DNA from: Turbatrix aceti
Taxonomy: Eukaryota > Nematoda > Chromadorea > Rhabditida > Panagrolaimidae
Direction: 5' to 3'
Length of the DNA: 64,000 nucleotides
NCBI GenBank assembly: GCA_963969345.1
Contig: OZ017768.1
Coordinates: 1,240,001 to 1,304,000, forward strand
Part shown: one piece after another, positions 24,252 to 33,802 of the stretch
How positions within the stretch are numbered: position 1 is the first letter of the stretch
Layout: each line of letters opens with the position of its first letter
Program-made: the position numbers and the translations under genes
Notes under the pieces: generated by a model
What the model was told of the DNA's origin: nothing
Seen by the model: the letters and a program-made list of their open reading frames with translations, nothing else
Databases searched by the model: none

Positions 24252-27039
24252 ATGCCGCCAAAGAAGCGTGGAGGAGCCGCAGCGAAGGGCAAAAAGGCAG
24301 CGTCCAACGCCGCCGCACCTGCAAAGGATGCAAAGGAAGTCAACGGAGCCAACGGGCTTTCAGGTAGGTGTTTTTTGACTTAGATATTTTTTGTTTTTAT
24401 AAAAAAAAATTTTAGAAGAAATCGATGAAACAACAAAGTTGTTTCAACAAATCGAAATCGACAACGCCAAGGCGCGCTCGGTTGCTGGCGTTCTGGCTTC
24501 GCATCCCAAATCTTTGGATTTGAAGATCGAACAGCTGACGATCACTTTTCATGGACGTGAAATTGTGACCGATACCACGCTGGAGATCAATCACGGTCGT
24601 CGCTACGGCCTCATCGGACTCAACGGTTGCGGCAAGTCAACCCTACTCCAGTCCATCTACAGACGTGAAATTCCCATTCCCGATCACATTGACATGTTCA
24701 TGGTTTCACGTGAAATGGCCGCTTCTTCAATGTCCGCACTGCGCGCTGTCTACGAAGTCGACGAGGAACGTAAACGCCTCGAAGCTCTGGCTGATACGCT
24801 TATTGCTTGCGAAGATGATGGTGAGTTGGCGTTTTTTTTGGATCATATCTTTTGGCCATTATAGCAGCGATTTATGTATACTTTTCGGTAACTGTGCGAA
24901 ATTTAGGCGAACGTTTGGTTTAGGTAAAATTTTTTGGGCCTAAAATTGACGGTTAGAATAGTGTCAAAAGTGGCATGGTAACGATATTATAACGTGAATT
25001 TTACTTCCGACAAAAGTAATACGATAGCGCTCAAAAGGCAATATTACTTTTAACGAACGTAACATAATAAGGGCAGATCGTTCAAGTTACTCGCAGCAAA
25101 AGTAACAACATAAGGACAAAACTTGAATGTTACTGATTGCAAATGTAATAAAATAGCGAAAAAAAGTGTTATTTCGCTTTAGCCTGCAAATTCAAAAGTA
25201 ACACTATAACGTTCAAATGTGCGTGTTACTTTTATAAAAGGTAACCTTATAACGCCAAAAATTGTTATTCGACGGACCTAAAAAGTGTTTTATGAGAAAA
25301 ACAACCCAAATGTCGTAGTTTTACTGTCATAATTATTTTTTTAGAAAGCCAAGCTCAGCTCCTGGACATCTACGACCGTCTGGACGAGATGGAAGCTGAC
25401 CTAGCCGAAGTCAAGGCTGCCGAAATCCTCCACGGTCTCGGCTTTTCCCGGGCGATGATGCTGAAGGCGTGCAAGGACTTCTCCGGTGGTTGGCGTATGC
25501 GCATTGCCCTCGCCCGTGCTCTCTACCTCAAACCGTGCCTTCTGCTTCTCGACGAGCCTACCAACCATCTGGATCTTGACGCCTGTGTCTGGCTGGAAGG
25601 CGTTCTCTCCAACTACAAGCGAGGCCTTCTCATCATTTCCCACTCTCAGGATTTCATGAACAATGTTTGTACGAACATTATTCATTTCTTCCAGAAACAA
25701 TTGATTTACTACTCTGTGAGTTTTTATTTTTATAAAAAAATTGAAAAACAAATTCTGACATGAAAACTTGTAAATATTTATTGCAATAATTTTTAGGGCA
25801 ACTACGATACCTTTGTCAAGACCCGTCTCGAACTGTTGGAAAACCAGGCAAAGCGGTACAAATGGGAACAGGACCAGATCAACCACATGAAGGACTACAT
25901 CGCCCGCTTCGGTCACGGCAGTGCCAAACTCGCCCGTCAAGCGCAGTCGAAGGAAAAGACGATGGCAAAGATGATTGCAGGCGGACTCACCGAAAAGGTC
26001 GAAGTCGAAACGGTCAAGCAATTTTACTTCTTTGACTCAGGCTACGTCCCGCCTCCCGTTATCATGATCCAGCACGTCGACTTCAAGTACCGCGAAGACG
26101 CGCCTCCGATTTACAAAAATCTTGATTTTGGCATCGATCTGGACACCCGTGTAGCCCTTGTCGGGCCCAATGGTGCAGGCAAGTCGACACTACTCAAGCT
26201 GTTGGCAGGCGATGTTCAACCCACCGATGGGATGATTCGTCGTCATGCTCACTGCAAGATTGGGCGCTACCATCAGCATCTGCACGAAGAACTCCCGCTT
26301 GAGTTATCAGCACTCGAATTCATGATGAAGTCGTATCCCGATGTCAAGGAAGTCGAATCCATGCGTAAGATCATTGGACGCTATGGGCTTACTGGTCGTG
26401 AACAGGTTGGTTATTTTGGGATTTATGTAAAAGTCACAAAATAACGGTGGCATGTGAATTTTACTATTATCGAAAGTAGCAAAATAGTGAAAGTATTACT
26501 TTTGATGGGAGTAACGTTTTTGGTACTTTGAGAAAAAGTAATATGAGAGCAAAAAAAGTGTTACTTCACTTTAGACTGCAAAACCAAAGGTAACAGAGCG
26601 CCGGCAAAAAGCCGATGTTACTTCAAGCAAAAGTAACATTTTTCAAAATCCACACTGTTTTCTCTTTCCTTGTAGTTTTTGCTACCAAAAACGTGTACAA
26701 TTCATTTTTTTCTAGGTCTGTCCGATGAAGCAGCTTTCCGATGGCCAGCAACGTCGCGTCTCGTTCGCGTGGCTGGCATGGCAGCAACCGCATCTCCTCC
26801 TCCTTGACGAACCTACCAACCATCTTGACATGGAATCCATCGATGCCCTGGCCGAAGCAATCAACAACTTCAGCGGTGGCATGATTCTGGTTTCTCACGA
26901 CTTCCGTCTCGTCGAACAGGTCACGGAACAGATTTGGATTTGTGATGATCAAAAGATCACCAAATGGGAAGGCACTATCTACGAGTACAAGGATATGCTT
27001 CGCAAAAACATCGACAAGAGAGTCGCCGTCGAGCGCTAA
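24252..27039 (+). CDS. ABCF2: ABC-F family ATPase, ABCF2
   Basis: Exons 24252-24363, 24416-24820, 25345-25715, 25797-26405 and 26716-27039, in phase, 606 residues (human ABCF2 is 623). Two ATP-binding cassettes and no membrane segments. Cassette 1: Walker [10 protein letters not shown] (about 107-115), signature FSGGW (about 217), Walker [13 protein letters not shown] (about 240). Cassette 2: Walker [10 protein letters not shown] (about 420), signature LSDGQ (about 506), Walker [13 protein letters not shown] (about 531) and the H-loop SHD. The linker holds the family-typical [18 protein letters not shown]. The N-terminus is a Lys/Ala-rich tail. ABC-F proteins are soluble and bind ribosomes to act in translation or ribosome assembly; ABCF2 is the animal orthologue of yeast Arb1. 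Introns 2 and 4 contain antisense-oriented AGTAAC-module arrays. Confidence 0.96.
24965..25265 (-). repeat. AGTAAC-module repeat array in ABCF2 intron 2
   Basis: About 300 bp of minus-oriented modules (for example AAAGTAACAACATAAGG, GAATGTTACTGATTGC, TTTAGCCTGCAAATTC) filling most of the intron. Confidence 0.75.
26455..26645 (-). repeat. AGTAAC-module repeat array in ABCF2 intron 4
   Basis: Minus-oriented for most of its length (GTGTTACTTCACTTTAGAC, then TGCAAAACCAAAGGTAACAG), with an opposite-facing AGTAACG piece near its left end. Confidence 0.7.
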
Positions 27040-27642
27040 GCGAACTCAACTCCCCCCGGTGGCCTTATCTCGTCATGTGGTCAGTCGGTTGGCATCTGCT
27101 CTATACCTGCTTACCGTACCGTATACTCCGTGTGAGGTTGTTGTCGTCAGATTGTTTTGTTGGACGAGTCCGATTCTTTCTTCTCTGCTATTTCTTTGCT
27201 TCTTCGGTAATTGTTGATTGATTTTTTTGGCGTCATCGTTTTTTTACTGTGTTTGTGTGCGCTTCAATGGAGCCCCAGCAGCGACACATTATGATTGCGT
27301 TTTTTATATTAAAAAACTGTTCTGTGAGTTTCGAGAGGGTATTTTGGATTTAGTAAAACATTAGTTTGCAAACATTAAATGAAAATGAAATTTGACAAAA
27401 TTAATACAATTTTTGAAAAAAATTAAATAAATTGATAAAAAAAATTTTTTTACAGTTTATAATTTTTTTTGCAGTTTTTATAATTGCAAAAAAATTTATA
27501 AAAATTTTATAAATTTGTAATTTTGCAAAACTTACAAAAAAATATATATATTTATATATTTTTTCACGAAAAAAATAGTTTTTTTGAAATACAAACAAAT
27601 CTTTTCAAGAATTAAAAATTTATTTTAATGAAAAACAAAAAT
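27040..27642. other. Convergent intergenic region between ABCF2 and kynureninase
   Basis: The first 200 bp is probably ABCF2 3' UTR. The rest (27310-27620) is an extremely AT-rich block of T- and A-runs. No gene is seen. Confidence 0.5.
27619..27624 (-). terminator. Polyadenylation signal AATAAA (minus strand)
   Basis: AATAAA on the minus strand only 18 nt past the kynureninase stop; plausible 3' end signal. Confidence 0.45.
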
Positions 27643-29013
27643 TCAAACAGCAGCGAGCGCGTTGCACAACTCCTCAACGAAACGCCAGACATCATCGAAG
27701 CTGTTGTACAGGTGAACAGGCGCCACACGGATGACGTAGGGATACCGCTTGTCGACTGCGATGCCCCTGGCGACCAGAGCCCGGTAGACAGCTCCGATAT
27801 CCACGTTGAACTTGAGCGAGAGCTGGCATCCCCTTTCCTCCGGGTTTCGGGGAGTCATGATCTCACACTTCACCCCATTGGCCAGGGGCTCAGCCAGGTG
27901 AACATCAATCAGGTACTCCAGGTAGGCGGTCAGCTTGATGGACTTGGCCCGAAGATCGGTGAGGGTGGTCTTCGCAAAGACTTCCAATGCCCCGAGCAAT
28001 CCAACGGCTAGGAAGGCAGGTGGAGTGCTGATACGGTATCCCGAAGCGCCGGGAGCCAGGTCGAGGTCGTTGGACATGACGAAACGGGTTTCGGCACGAT
28101 GCCCCCACCACCCGGTCAGGCGGGTACGGTTGTCGGTTGCCCATCGACGATGGACGAAGGCCCCACCGATGCCACCTGGCCCGGATGAGCCGTACTTGTA
28201 CGTGCACCAGGCCGCAAAGTCGACGTCCCAGTCGTGGAGCTTGAGCGGGACGTTGGCAAAAGCGTGTGCCAGATCCCATCCGACCAGGCATCCCGCAGCT
28301 TTTCCAGCTGCCGTGATTTTAGGGATGTCAAAAAGCTGTCCGGTGTAGTACTGTATTCCGCTCAGGAACAGGATAGCTACAGTATGCCCTTCTCGGGAGA
28401 TGTAGTCGAGTATGTCCTCGGTCCGGAGGGTATCTTCCCCGGCACGAGGCTCGAGGCAGACCATACAGTCAGCCGGATCGTAGCCCCTGAGCTTGATTTG
28501 GGATTCGACAGCGTAGTGATCCGACGGAAAAGCCTTCGCTTCGATGACCACTTTTTTCCTCTCGCCGTCCGGCTTGTAAAACGCAGCGAAGAGGGCGTGG
28601 ATATTGACCGTAAGACTGTTCATCAGACTGACTTCGTCGGCATGCGCACCGACGAGACCGGCTACCTGGTCCACGCAGGCTTCGTCGATCCTGGACCACG
28701 GCAGAGGGGCGTAAAAGTGTCCAAAGACACCCATGTCACCCCACTTGCCGAGTTGTTCATCCGTGATCCGACGAATGGCCTTCGGCATCAGGCCCAGGGA
28801 ATTGCCACACAGGTAGATGGATTCTTCTTCCGGGTTGATGAGACTCGCATCGGCTTCTGGAAGGGTGCCTTTCTTGGGAATGCAGAATTCCTGTCGAAGG
28901 TGAGACAAAGCGTCGTGGGAATCGAGATAGCCGGCGATTGAACGCGATTTTGGATCGATGGAGAGTTCGGCCGCAGCGGTGGCGACAAAGTCTGGAACCT
29001 GAGGTTGGGGCAT
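27643..29013 (-). CDS. kynu-1: Kynureninase, intronless
   Basis: One uninterrupted 456-residue frame starting at ATG 29013 (MPQPQVPDF). Kynureninase is a PLP enzyme of tryptophan breakdown that cleaves kynurenine to anthranilate and 3-hydroxykynurenine to 3-hydroxyanthranilate, with alanine as co-product. Family motifs: YLCGNSLGLMPK near the N-terminus, NSLTVNIHALFAAFY (cofactor phosphate region), LSGIQYYTGQLFDIP, the GWDLAHAF aspartate that contacts the PLP ring, the Schiff-base lysine in CTYKYGSSGPGG (about residue 272), and TGWWGH. Length is normal for the family (about 465). It is the only long gene in the window without introns, although neighbours of similar size have three to nine. A retrocopy origin or horizontal transfer are possible but not shown. 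Confidence 0.95.
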   Translation of the reverse strand: MPQPQVPDFVATAAAELSIDPKSRSIAGYLDSHDALSHLRQEFCIPKKGTLPEADASLINPEEESIYLCGNSLGLMPKAIRRITDEQLGKWGDMGVFGHFYAPLPWSRIDEACVDQVAGLVGAHADEVSLMNSLTVNIHALFAAFYKPDGERKKVVIEAKAFPSDHYAVESQIKLRGYDPADCMVCLEPRAGEDTLRTEDILDYISREGHTVAILFLSGIQYYTGQLFDIPKITAAGKAAGCLVGWDLAHAFANVPLKLHDWDVDFAAWCTYKYGSSGPGGIGGAFVHRRWATDNRTRLTGWWGHRAETRFVMSNDLDLAPGASGYRISTPPAFLAVGLLGALEVFAKTTLTDLRAKSIKLTAYLEYLIDVHLAEPLANGVKCEIMTPRNPEERGCQLSLKFNVDIGAVYRALVARGIAVDKRYPYVIRVAPVHLYNSFDDVWRFVEELCNALAAV

Positions 29014-30730
29014 GGTTTGAAGGCTGAAATTTGGAATAAAGGAAATATTGAAATTGGGTTCACAAACACGGTACCGTAAGAGTATCGCACTAAAAAAAAT
29101 GCGCGCGCATTTGTTATTTGAAAAAGTGTATCAAACACGATAACAAAAAAAACGGCGCGAGAAGCGAAAAAAAGCCAAAGTTACTCATGTCAAAAGTAAT
29201 ACAATAACGACACAAAATCGATATTATCCTTAACAAAAGTAACATGATAACTGCCGATCGTCAATGTTACTTTCAACAAAAGTAACAAAATAAGAACAAA
29301 ACTTCAATGTTATTCCGAGCAAAAATAATACAATAGCGACAAAAGGTGTTACTTTTTGCAGACTGCGAAACCAAAGTAACAAAAACAAAACAAAACAGCG
29401 ATCAAAAGTGAATTTCACCTTGAGCAACAGTAACAAAATATAAAACAGAAAAAATGTTGTGCACAAAAAATGCTACCGTCAGATAGGCAAAAGTTGGGAA
29501 ACGGTTTAGCAAATTATTTTTCCCAAAATAATTTTTTATAAGGACTGCCGAGAAAATTATAAATGTCGCATTTCTCTGAAAGAAATGTCTGTTTTATGTC
29601 AGCAACAAACGATCTACAAAAGTGATGCGCAAGCAGAAAATAATGATTGGAGAATGACGAGAGAAAAGGCATTGATTTATGTCTTTTTTGTGTGATCGTC
29701 TAACGAGCGGAACAAAAAAGATGCGAATCAGCAAAATGTATTGTTTATTGCCAGGTCAAAGATTGATTTGCGGTTCGCGGTTTTCAAGATCTCCGTGGTT
29801 CGCGTGTTAATTGTGTAATTATTACGATTGCATGATGATCAATAATGAGTGTCTCTTTTACGTTCATTTGCTCACTTTTTTTTCTGTTTTTTTGCTTTCA
29901 TTCCCAGACATGCTCTTTCTCTGCATGCGGGACCAGGTGAGAAAACGTAGTGCAACTTTTTTGGTCCCATTGATGACAAATAAGTATGACTTTTAAAAAA
30001 AATTGTAGGCGTGTGGGAAGTTGTCAACAGTTATTCTAGAAAAATCCTCTGGCGCCATGATTCCGTGTAGTATGTATCATTGCATATTTTGAGTCCTTGT
30101 GCAAATAAATATTGATTGCTTCTTGCTCATCTGACATGCACGGGACACACCTGAAAAAAAGTGGGGTTTCCAAAAATCCTGATGACCAGAATTTGATCGA
30201 CTTCTGGTAAGTGATAACAAAAAAACCACCCGCCGCCAAAGGGACGAAAACAAAAACTTTTAAAGCAACATAACACAATACAGCTCATTTTCACCACCAA
30301 TGTAGTATTTGATTTAAAGCATACAACTATAAAAATTGATAGATAACGTATACCCGTCGGGTGAATTCATGACGTCACAGAGTACAGAAAACAACGTGCT
30401 ATCATTCACCATCCATGTACGTATATATGTTTGTCAGGAGGAAGCAAGATAATTTCTTGATATTTTTTTTATTCATTTGAGACACAAATTTTGTCTCAAG
30501 ATTCAGAGGTTCATCAAAATTATTACCACCATCTTGTTGTTGTTGTCTGAATCGATTTTTTTATTCGGTATTTATTTACATGACGCAAAATACACTATCA
30601 GTATACCACGATTCTTCGCCGCAGCCGTGCTCGTCTTCTTGTCCGTCGTCATCATCAGCATCATCGTCATCATCTTCTGCAGCAAAGGTTGGCCAAGTTT
30701 CTTTTATGTATTATTTTTTTCCAAAATCAC
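29014..30730. other. Intergenic between kynureninase and the bHLH gene
   Basis: Contains a repeat array at 29178-29445, an ATGCGCGCGCATTTG word near 29098, and otherwise AT-rich DNA. Short open frames (for example 30477-30776 plus, hydrophobic) are not supported by composition or context. Confidence 0.45.
29178..29445 (-). repeat. AGTAAC-module repeat array
   Basis: Minus-oriented array lying just beyond the kynureninase start, so it may overlap that gene's promoter. Units such as AAAGTAACAAAATAAGAAC and AATGTTATTCCGAGC recur about every 35-40 bp. Confidence 0.75.
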
Positions 30731-33320
30731 TTATTCGGATTGGGAATGTAGAAGCGTGCTCAAAAAGTTGATGTAGTCGATTGCGGTGCTGCAAAAAAAA
30801 ACTGGAATCATAAAAATTGGACTGAGTGCGTGGAAAAAACGATAAATAATTGACGTGCAACGTGCGAGCAAAAATTTTTGGGTAAAAAACTTTTTATATT
30901 TTTCAAGTACTATGGTGCAAAACGTCTAAAATAATAGAAAATTTGCGCCAAAAATATTTTATTCACCAAATTCTGATCGGTTAGATTTTTGAAATCTTAA
31001 AAACGACACAAAAAAGTACTGCACATAATTTATAAAATTTTTAAAAATACAGTAGTAAAAACCAATATTTACGTGTTAAGCAAATAATATTTATAATAGC
31101 GATAAAATTCAAATGTCAGTCCATGCAAAAGTATCAAAATATTTAGCAACAAATTCTGAATGTTACTCCTAAGCCAAAGAAACAAAACAGCGTGCAAAAA
31201 CCTTATGCGCGGTTTGTATTTATTTTTGTCATTTTAAAAATATTATTCATGCATACAATTGTGCAACTGAATACGATAAATTAAATATGTTTTTTTATTG
31301 TTGTTTTCAATATTTCACATTGTTGCCCGATTTTTTCTGTTGTTTTTGAAAAGTAACACAGTTGAATATCACACACATTATTAACGATTCTTGAATCTTT
31401 ATCTACGATTGTTTGAATAAAAAACATTTCACAAAATCCCCAGCCACACGTTCTTCTTAAAAAAAAATTGTAAATGCAGTTTTCAAAAAATATCGACGAA
31501 GACAACTAAAGAAAACCCGATTGCTGCATAATGAGATCGGCGAAGAACCTGTGAAAAAGCAAGCACTGTTCTGGCTAACGTTCGTTTCTTTCTTCTCTGT
31601 TGTTTTTTTCTCAATTTCTGTCTCTGCTGCTAACACGAGGTCGCACACACGATTCATCCTTTTCAAGCCAACCTGTCAATCATACATATCCTGCAGGAGG
31701 TGTGATTCACACTCTCTTCTAATTTTTGGCCACTAATGTAAGATTTCTTTTGCAAACACACTATTCTAAGGTGCTGGAAAGTGTGGTGCATCGGTTGGGA
31801 AGCATTTATTTATTTATTTATTTATGTACTTATTTCACCGTTATTCAATGGTAATTAGACCAGATGTGCAGACATAATGTCCACATAAGATCTGGTCACT
31901 GGAAATTACCGAAGGAATTGTCAATTTCGTATTAACAAAACTGCTACGTGGGAAAGGAGTTTCTGAAAACGAATTTCGTTCACTTTGCTGCACCTAAATA
32001 ATTTCACGGTGCATCGGTTGGAAATCAATAGATTTTTTCGGCGACGCCATCAAAAATTCCGTATCGTCCAAAAAATAGATGACATACGAAATTTCTATTA
32101 TCATGGAAATCATTGCATCTGGATTTTTCCTGAATTTGAAACGATGCTTTTCACATCTTCGTGAATAAAAGAATCAGCACCCCATAAAGAATTATGAATG
32201 CAGTTTTAAAAATACAATCTGAATATGAACACAATTGAATGAAACTCGGATGCTGCATAATGAGCCCTGTTCGGCGACCGTGAAAGCTAGCTGCCTTTTA
32301 TTTCCTTTCAGTTGTTATTTTCTTCTTCCTATTCTCAGTGACTGTTGATCAATGTTTTCTTATTTTTGTGATGCGCATTGATTGAGAAATATTTATATAC
32401 GTATGTATGCTATAGATTTGTATATATTTATAATTATTAGATCTAATGTTATTCTAGAAATCCAAGAAGGAAAAGGATCCCGTATTACTACAACAACGTA
32501 TTTAATAGTAAACCTCGAAATCAATGTTCTGCATTATGCCACTTTCCTATGTTTCAATTTTGACGTGTCCTCTATGACGCTGTCGAAAAAAATATTCAAT
32601 TGAATATTTTGGAAAAAACGGCATCAAAAAAGTCATTCTGGGATCCGATCAAACAATTGCAATGGAAGCCATAGCTTTTCAAATTTTTCGTGGCGTTATG
32701 AAAAACAACGTCTACGAACAAGAAAGAAAATCATAACCAAATAATGAATCCTCACTTTTTCTCCCCTCATTCCTTGCTTTCGCTTGGGAGTAAATATGTT
32801 TTGATAATTTTTTATATGTATGTATATATATATATATATGTGTGTGTGTACGCACCGTAAATATGTATTTTTGTTGTTTTTTATTTATGTAGTTTATACA
32901 GAGATAAATAAATAAATAAATATATTATATTTATTTATGATTTATAAATATACAAACGAACTTCTATCATTTTTAAAAAATTTGTTTGGAGTAACTTTCG
33001 TGTTTAATTTCGTTCGGAGTAACATGTTTTGAATGAATACTTTCAAAATTTTGAGCAATCATAGTTTTGTGTCCTATACTTTTTTTGAGTTTTCTGAGCT
33101 TACAAAAAAAAACATACCGTAACAATTCCAGTCTGCTCATTCGTCTTTCATACAGCGGAATAGGAATAAGATTTCTGAGTCTTTCAAATGCATCTCCGAG
33201 ATCCTGCATTCTTCGTCGCTCGCGCATGTTTGCAGCTGCGCGTTGTTGTTGATTACGGCACCGTTTACGTCGTCGGTTTTCAGGAGGTAGAGGATATGGA
33301 TGCATGTTTGTATCTTGCAT
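30731..33320 (-). CDS. Small basic helix-loop-helix transcription factor (PTF1A/FER-like)
   Basis: Exons 33320-33118 and 30788-30731, joined CG|C in phase across a 2329-nt intron (GTATGT...TTTTTTGCAG), give 86 residues. The basic region and helix 1 are QQRAAANMRERRRMQDLGD and AFERLRNLIP. The loop is IPLYERRMSRLELL, and helix 2 continues over the splice as RTAIDYINFLSTLL. The YE(K/R)R(L/M)S(K/R) loop signature is characteristic of the PTF1A/FERD3L/HLH-13 group of class II bHLH factors, which bind E-boxes as dimers with E proteins and specify neurons and other cell types. The ATG directly follows TTTTTTTCAG, which suits either a trans-splice acceptor or an upstream exon I did not find. The protein ends soon after helix 2. 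The intron holds a LINE/SINE-like insertion and microsatellites. Confidence 0.8.
31785..32024 (-). mobile_element. Non-LTR retrotransposon 3' end or SINE with 17-bp target duplication
   Basis: The 17-bp direct repeat GGTGCATCGGTTGG(G/A)AA at 31785-31801 and 32008-32024 (one mismatch) flanks 206 bp. Next to the left copy the inserted segment has (TTTA)n, which on the minus strand is an AAATAAATAAAT tail at the 3' end. A long target duplication plus a tail marks target-primed reverse transcription, so this is a truncated LINE 3' end or a SINE inserted in minus orientation. Inside is an imperfect hairpin at about 31852-31918 (arms around ACCAGATGTG and ATCTGGT). It sits in the bHLH intron. Confidence 0.75.
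32813..32849. repeat. (TA)n(TG)n microsatellite
   Basis: Alternating TATATA... running into TGTGTGTG, within the bHLH intron. A second AT-rich simple repeat, (AAAT)n, follows at about 32904-32922. Confidence 0.8.
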
Positions 33321-33802
33321 CTGAAAAAAATTTTTTAAAATTTTTTTTTGTTTAAAAACTAAAATTTTTGAAAATAAAAAAATTGGTTTTGACGCGAAAA
33401 CATTATACCCCAACAGTATACTGTAGAAAAAAATGCGTAACAAAAAAAATAACTGCAAAAGTCCAAAAAATGCAAGAACGAAAAAGTGGTATAAAAATCC
33501 AATGATTTTGTTATGCGATGATGCTCACTCATGCTTTACACCATCTTTTTTTTGCCTGCCTTTACAGCCATTTTTTCTTCCTACAATAATTGCACCAAGC
33601 AACCAAAAAAATCATGCTTGTCTTCTTCGCCTGTCTATGTGGTGTAATAAAAAGTGGTCGTAAATTATTTCCGCGTCTGCGTACAATACAGGGCTTGCCT
33701 AATCGTTGATGTGTTAAAAAAATAAAAATGACATTCAATAAAAAAAATTATTGAGTTGGTTTATAAAAAATCATCCTATCATAATTTCCAATTATTTTTC
33801 AG
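33321..33802. other. Region between divergent bHLH and kinase-like genes
   Basis: AT-rich; must contain the 5' end of the kinase-like gene, but I could not identify its first exon. A candidate ATG at 33614 starts a short hydrophobic frame (LVFFACLCGVI) with no convincing donor. Confidence 0.4.

Noticed and set aside
30036..30278. Minus-strand frame after TTTTTTTCAG as a further bHLH exon
   Set aside because: Phase and content do not continue helix 2; the exon at 30788-30731 does so exactly.
30477..30776. Hydrophobic plus-strand frame resembling a small membrane protein
   Set aside because: It overlaps the second bHLH exon on the other strand and includes a CATCAT/TCGTC simple-sequence run; no other support.
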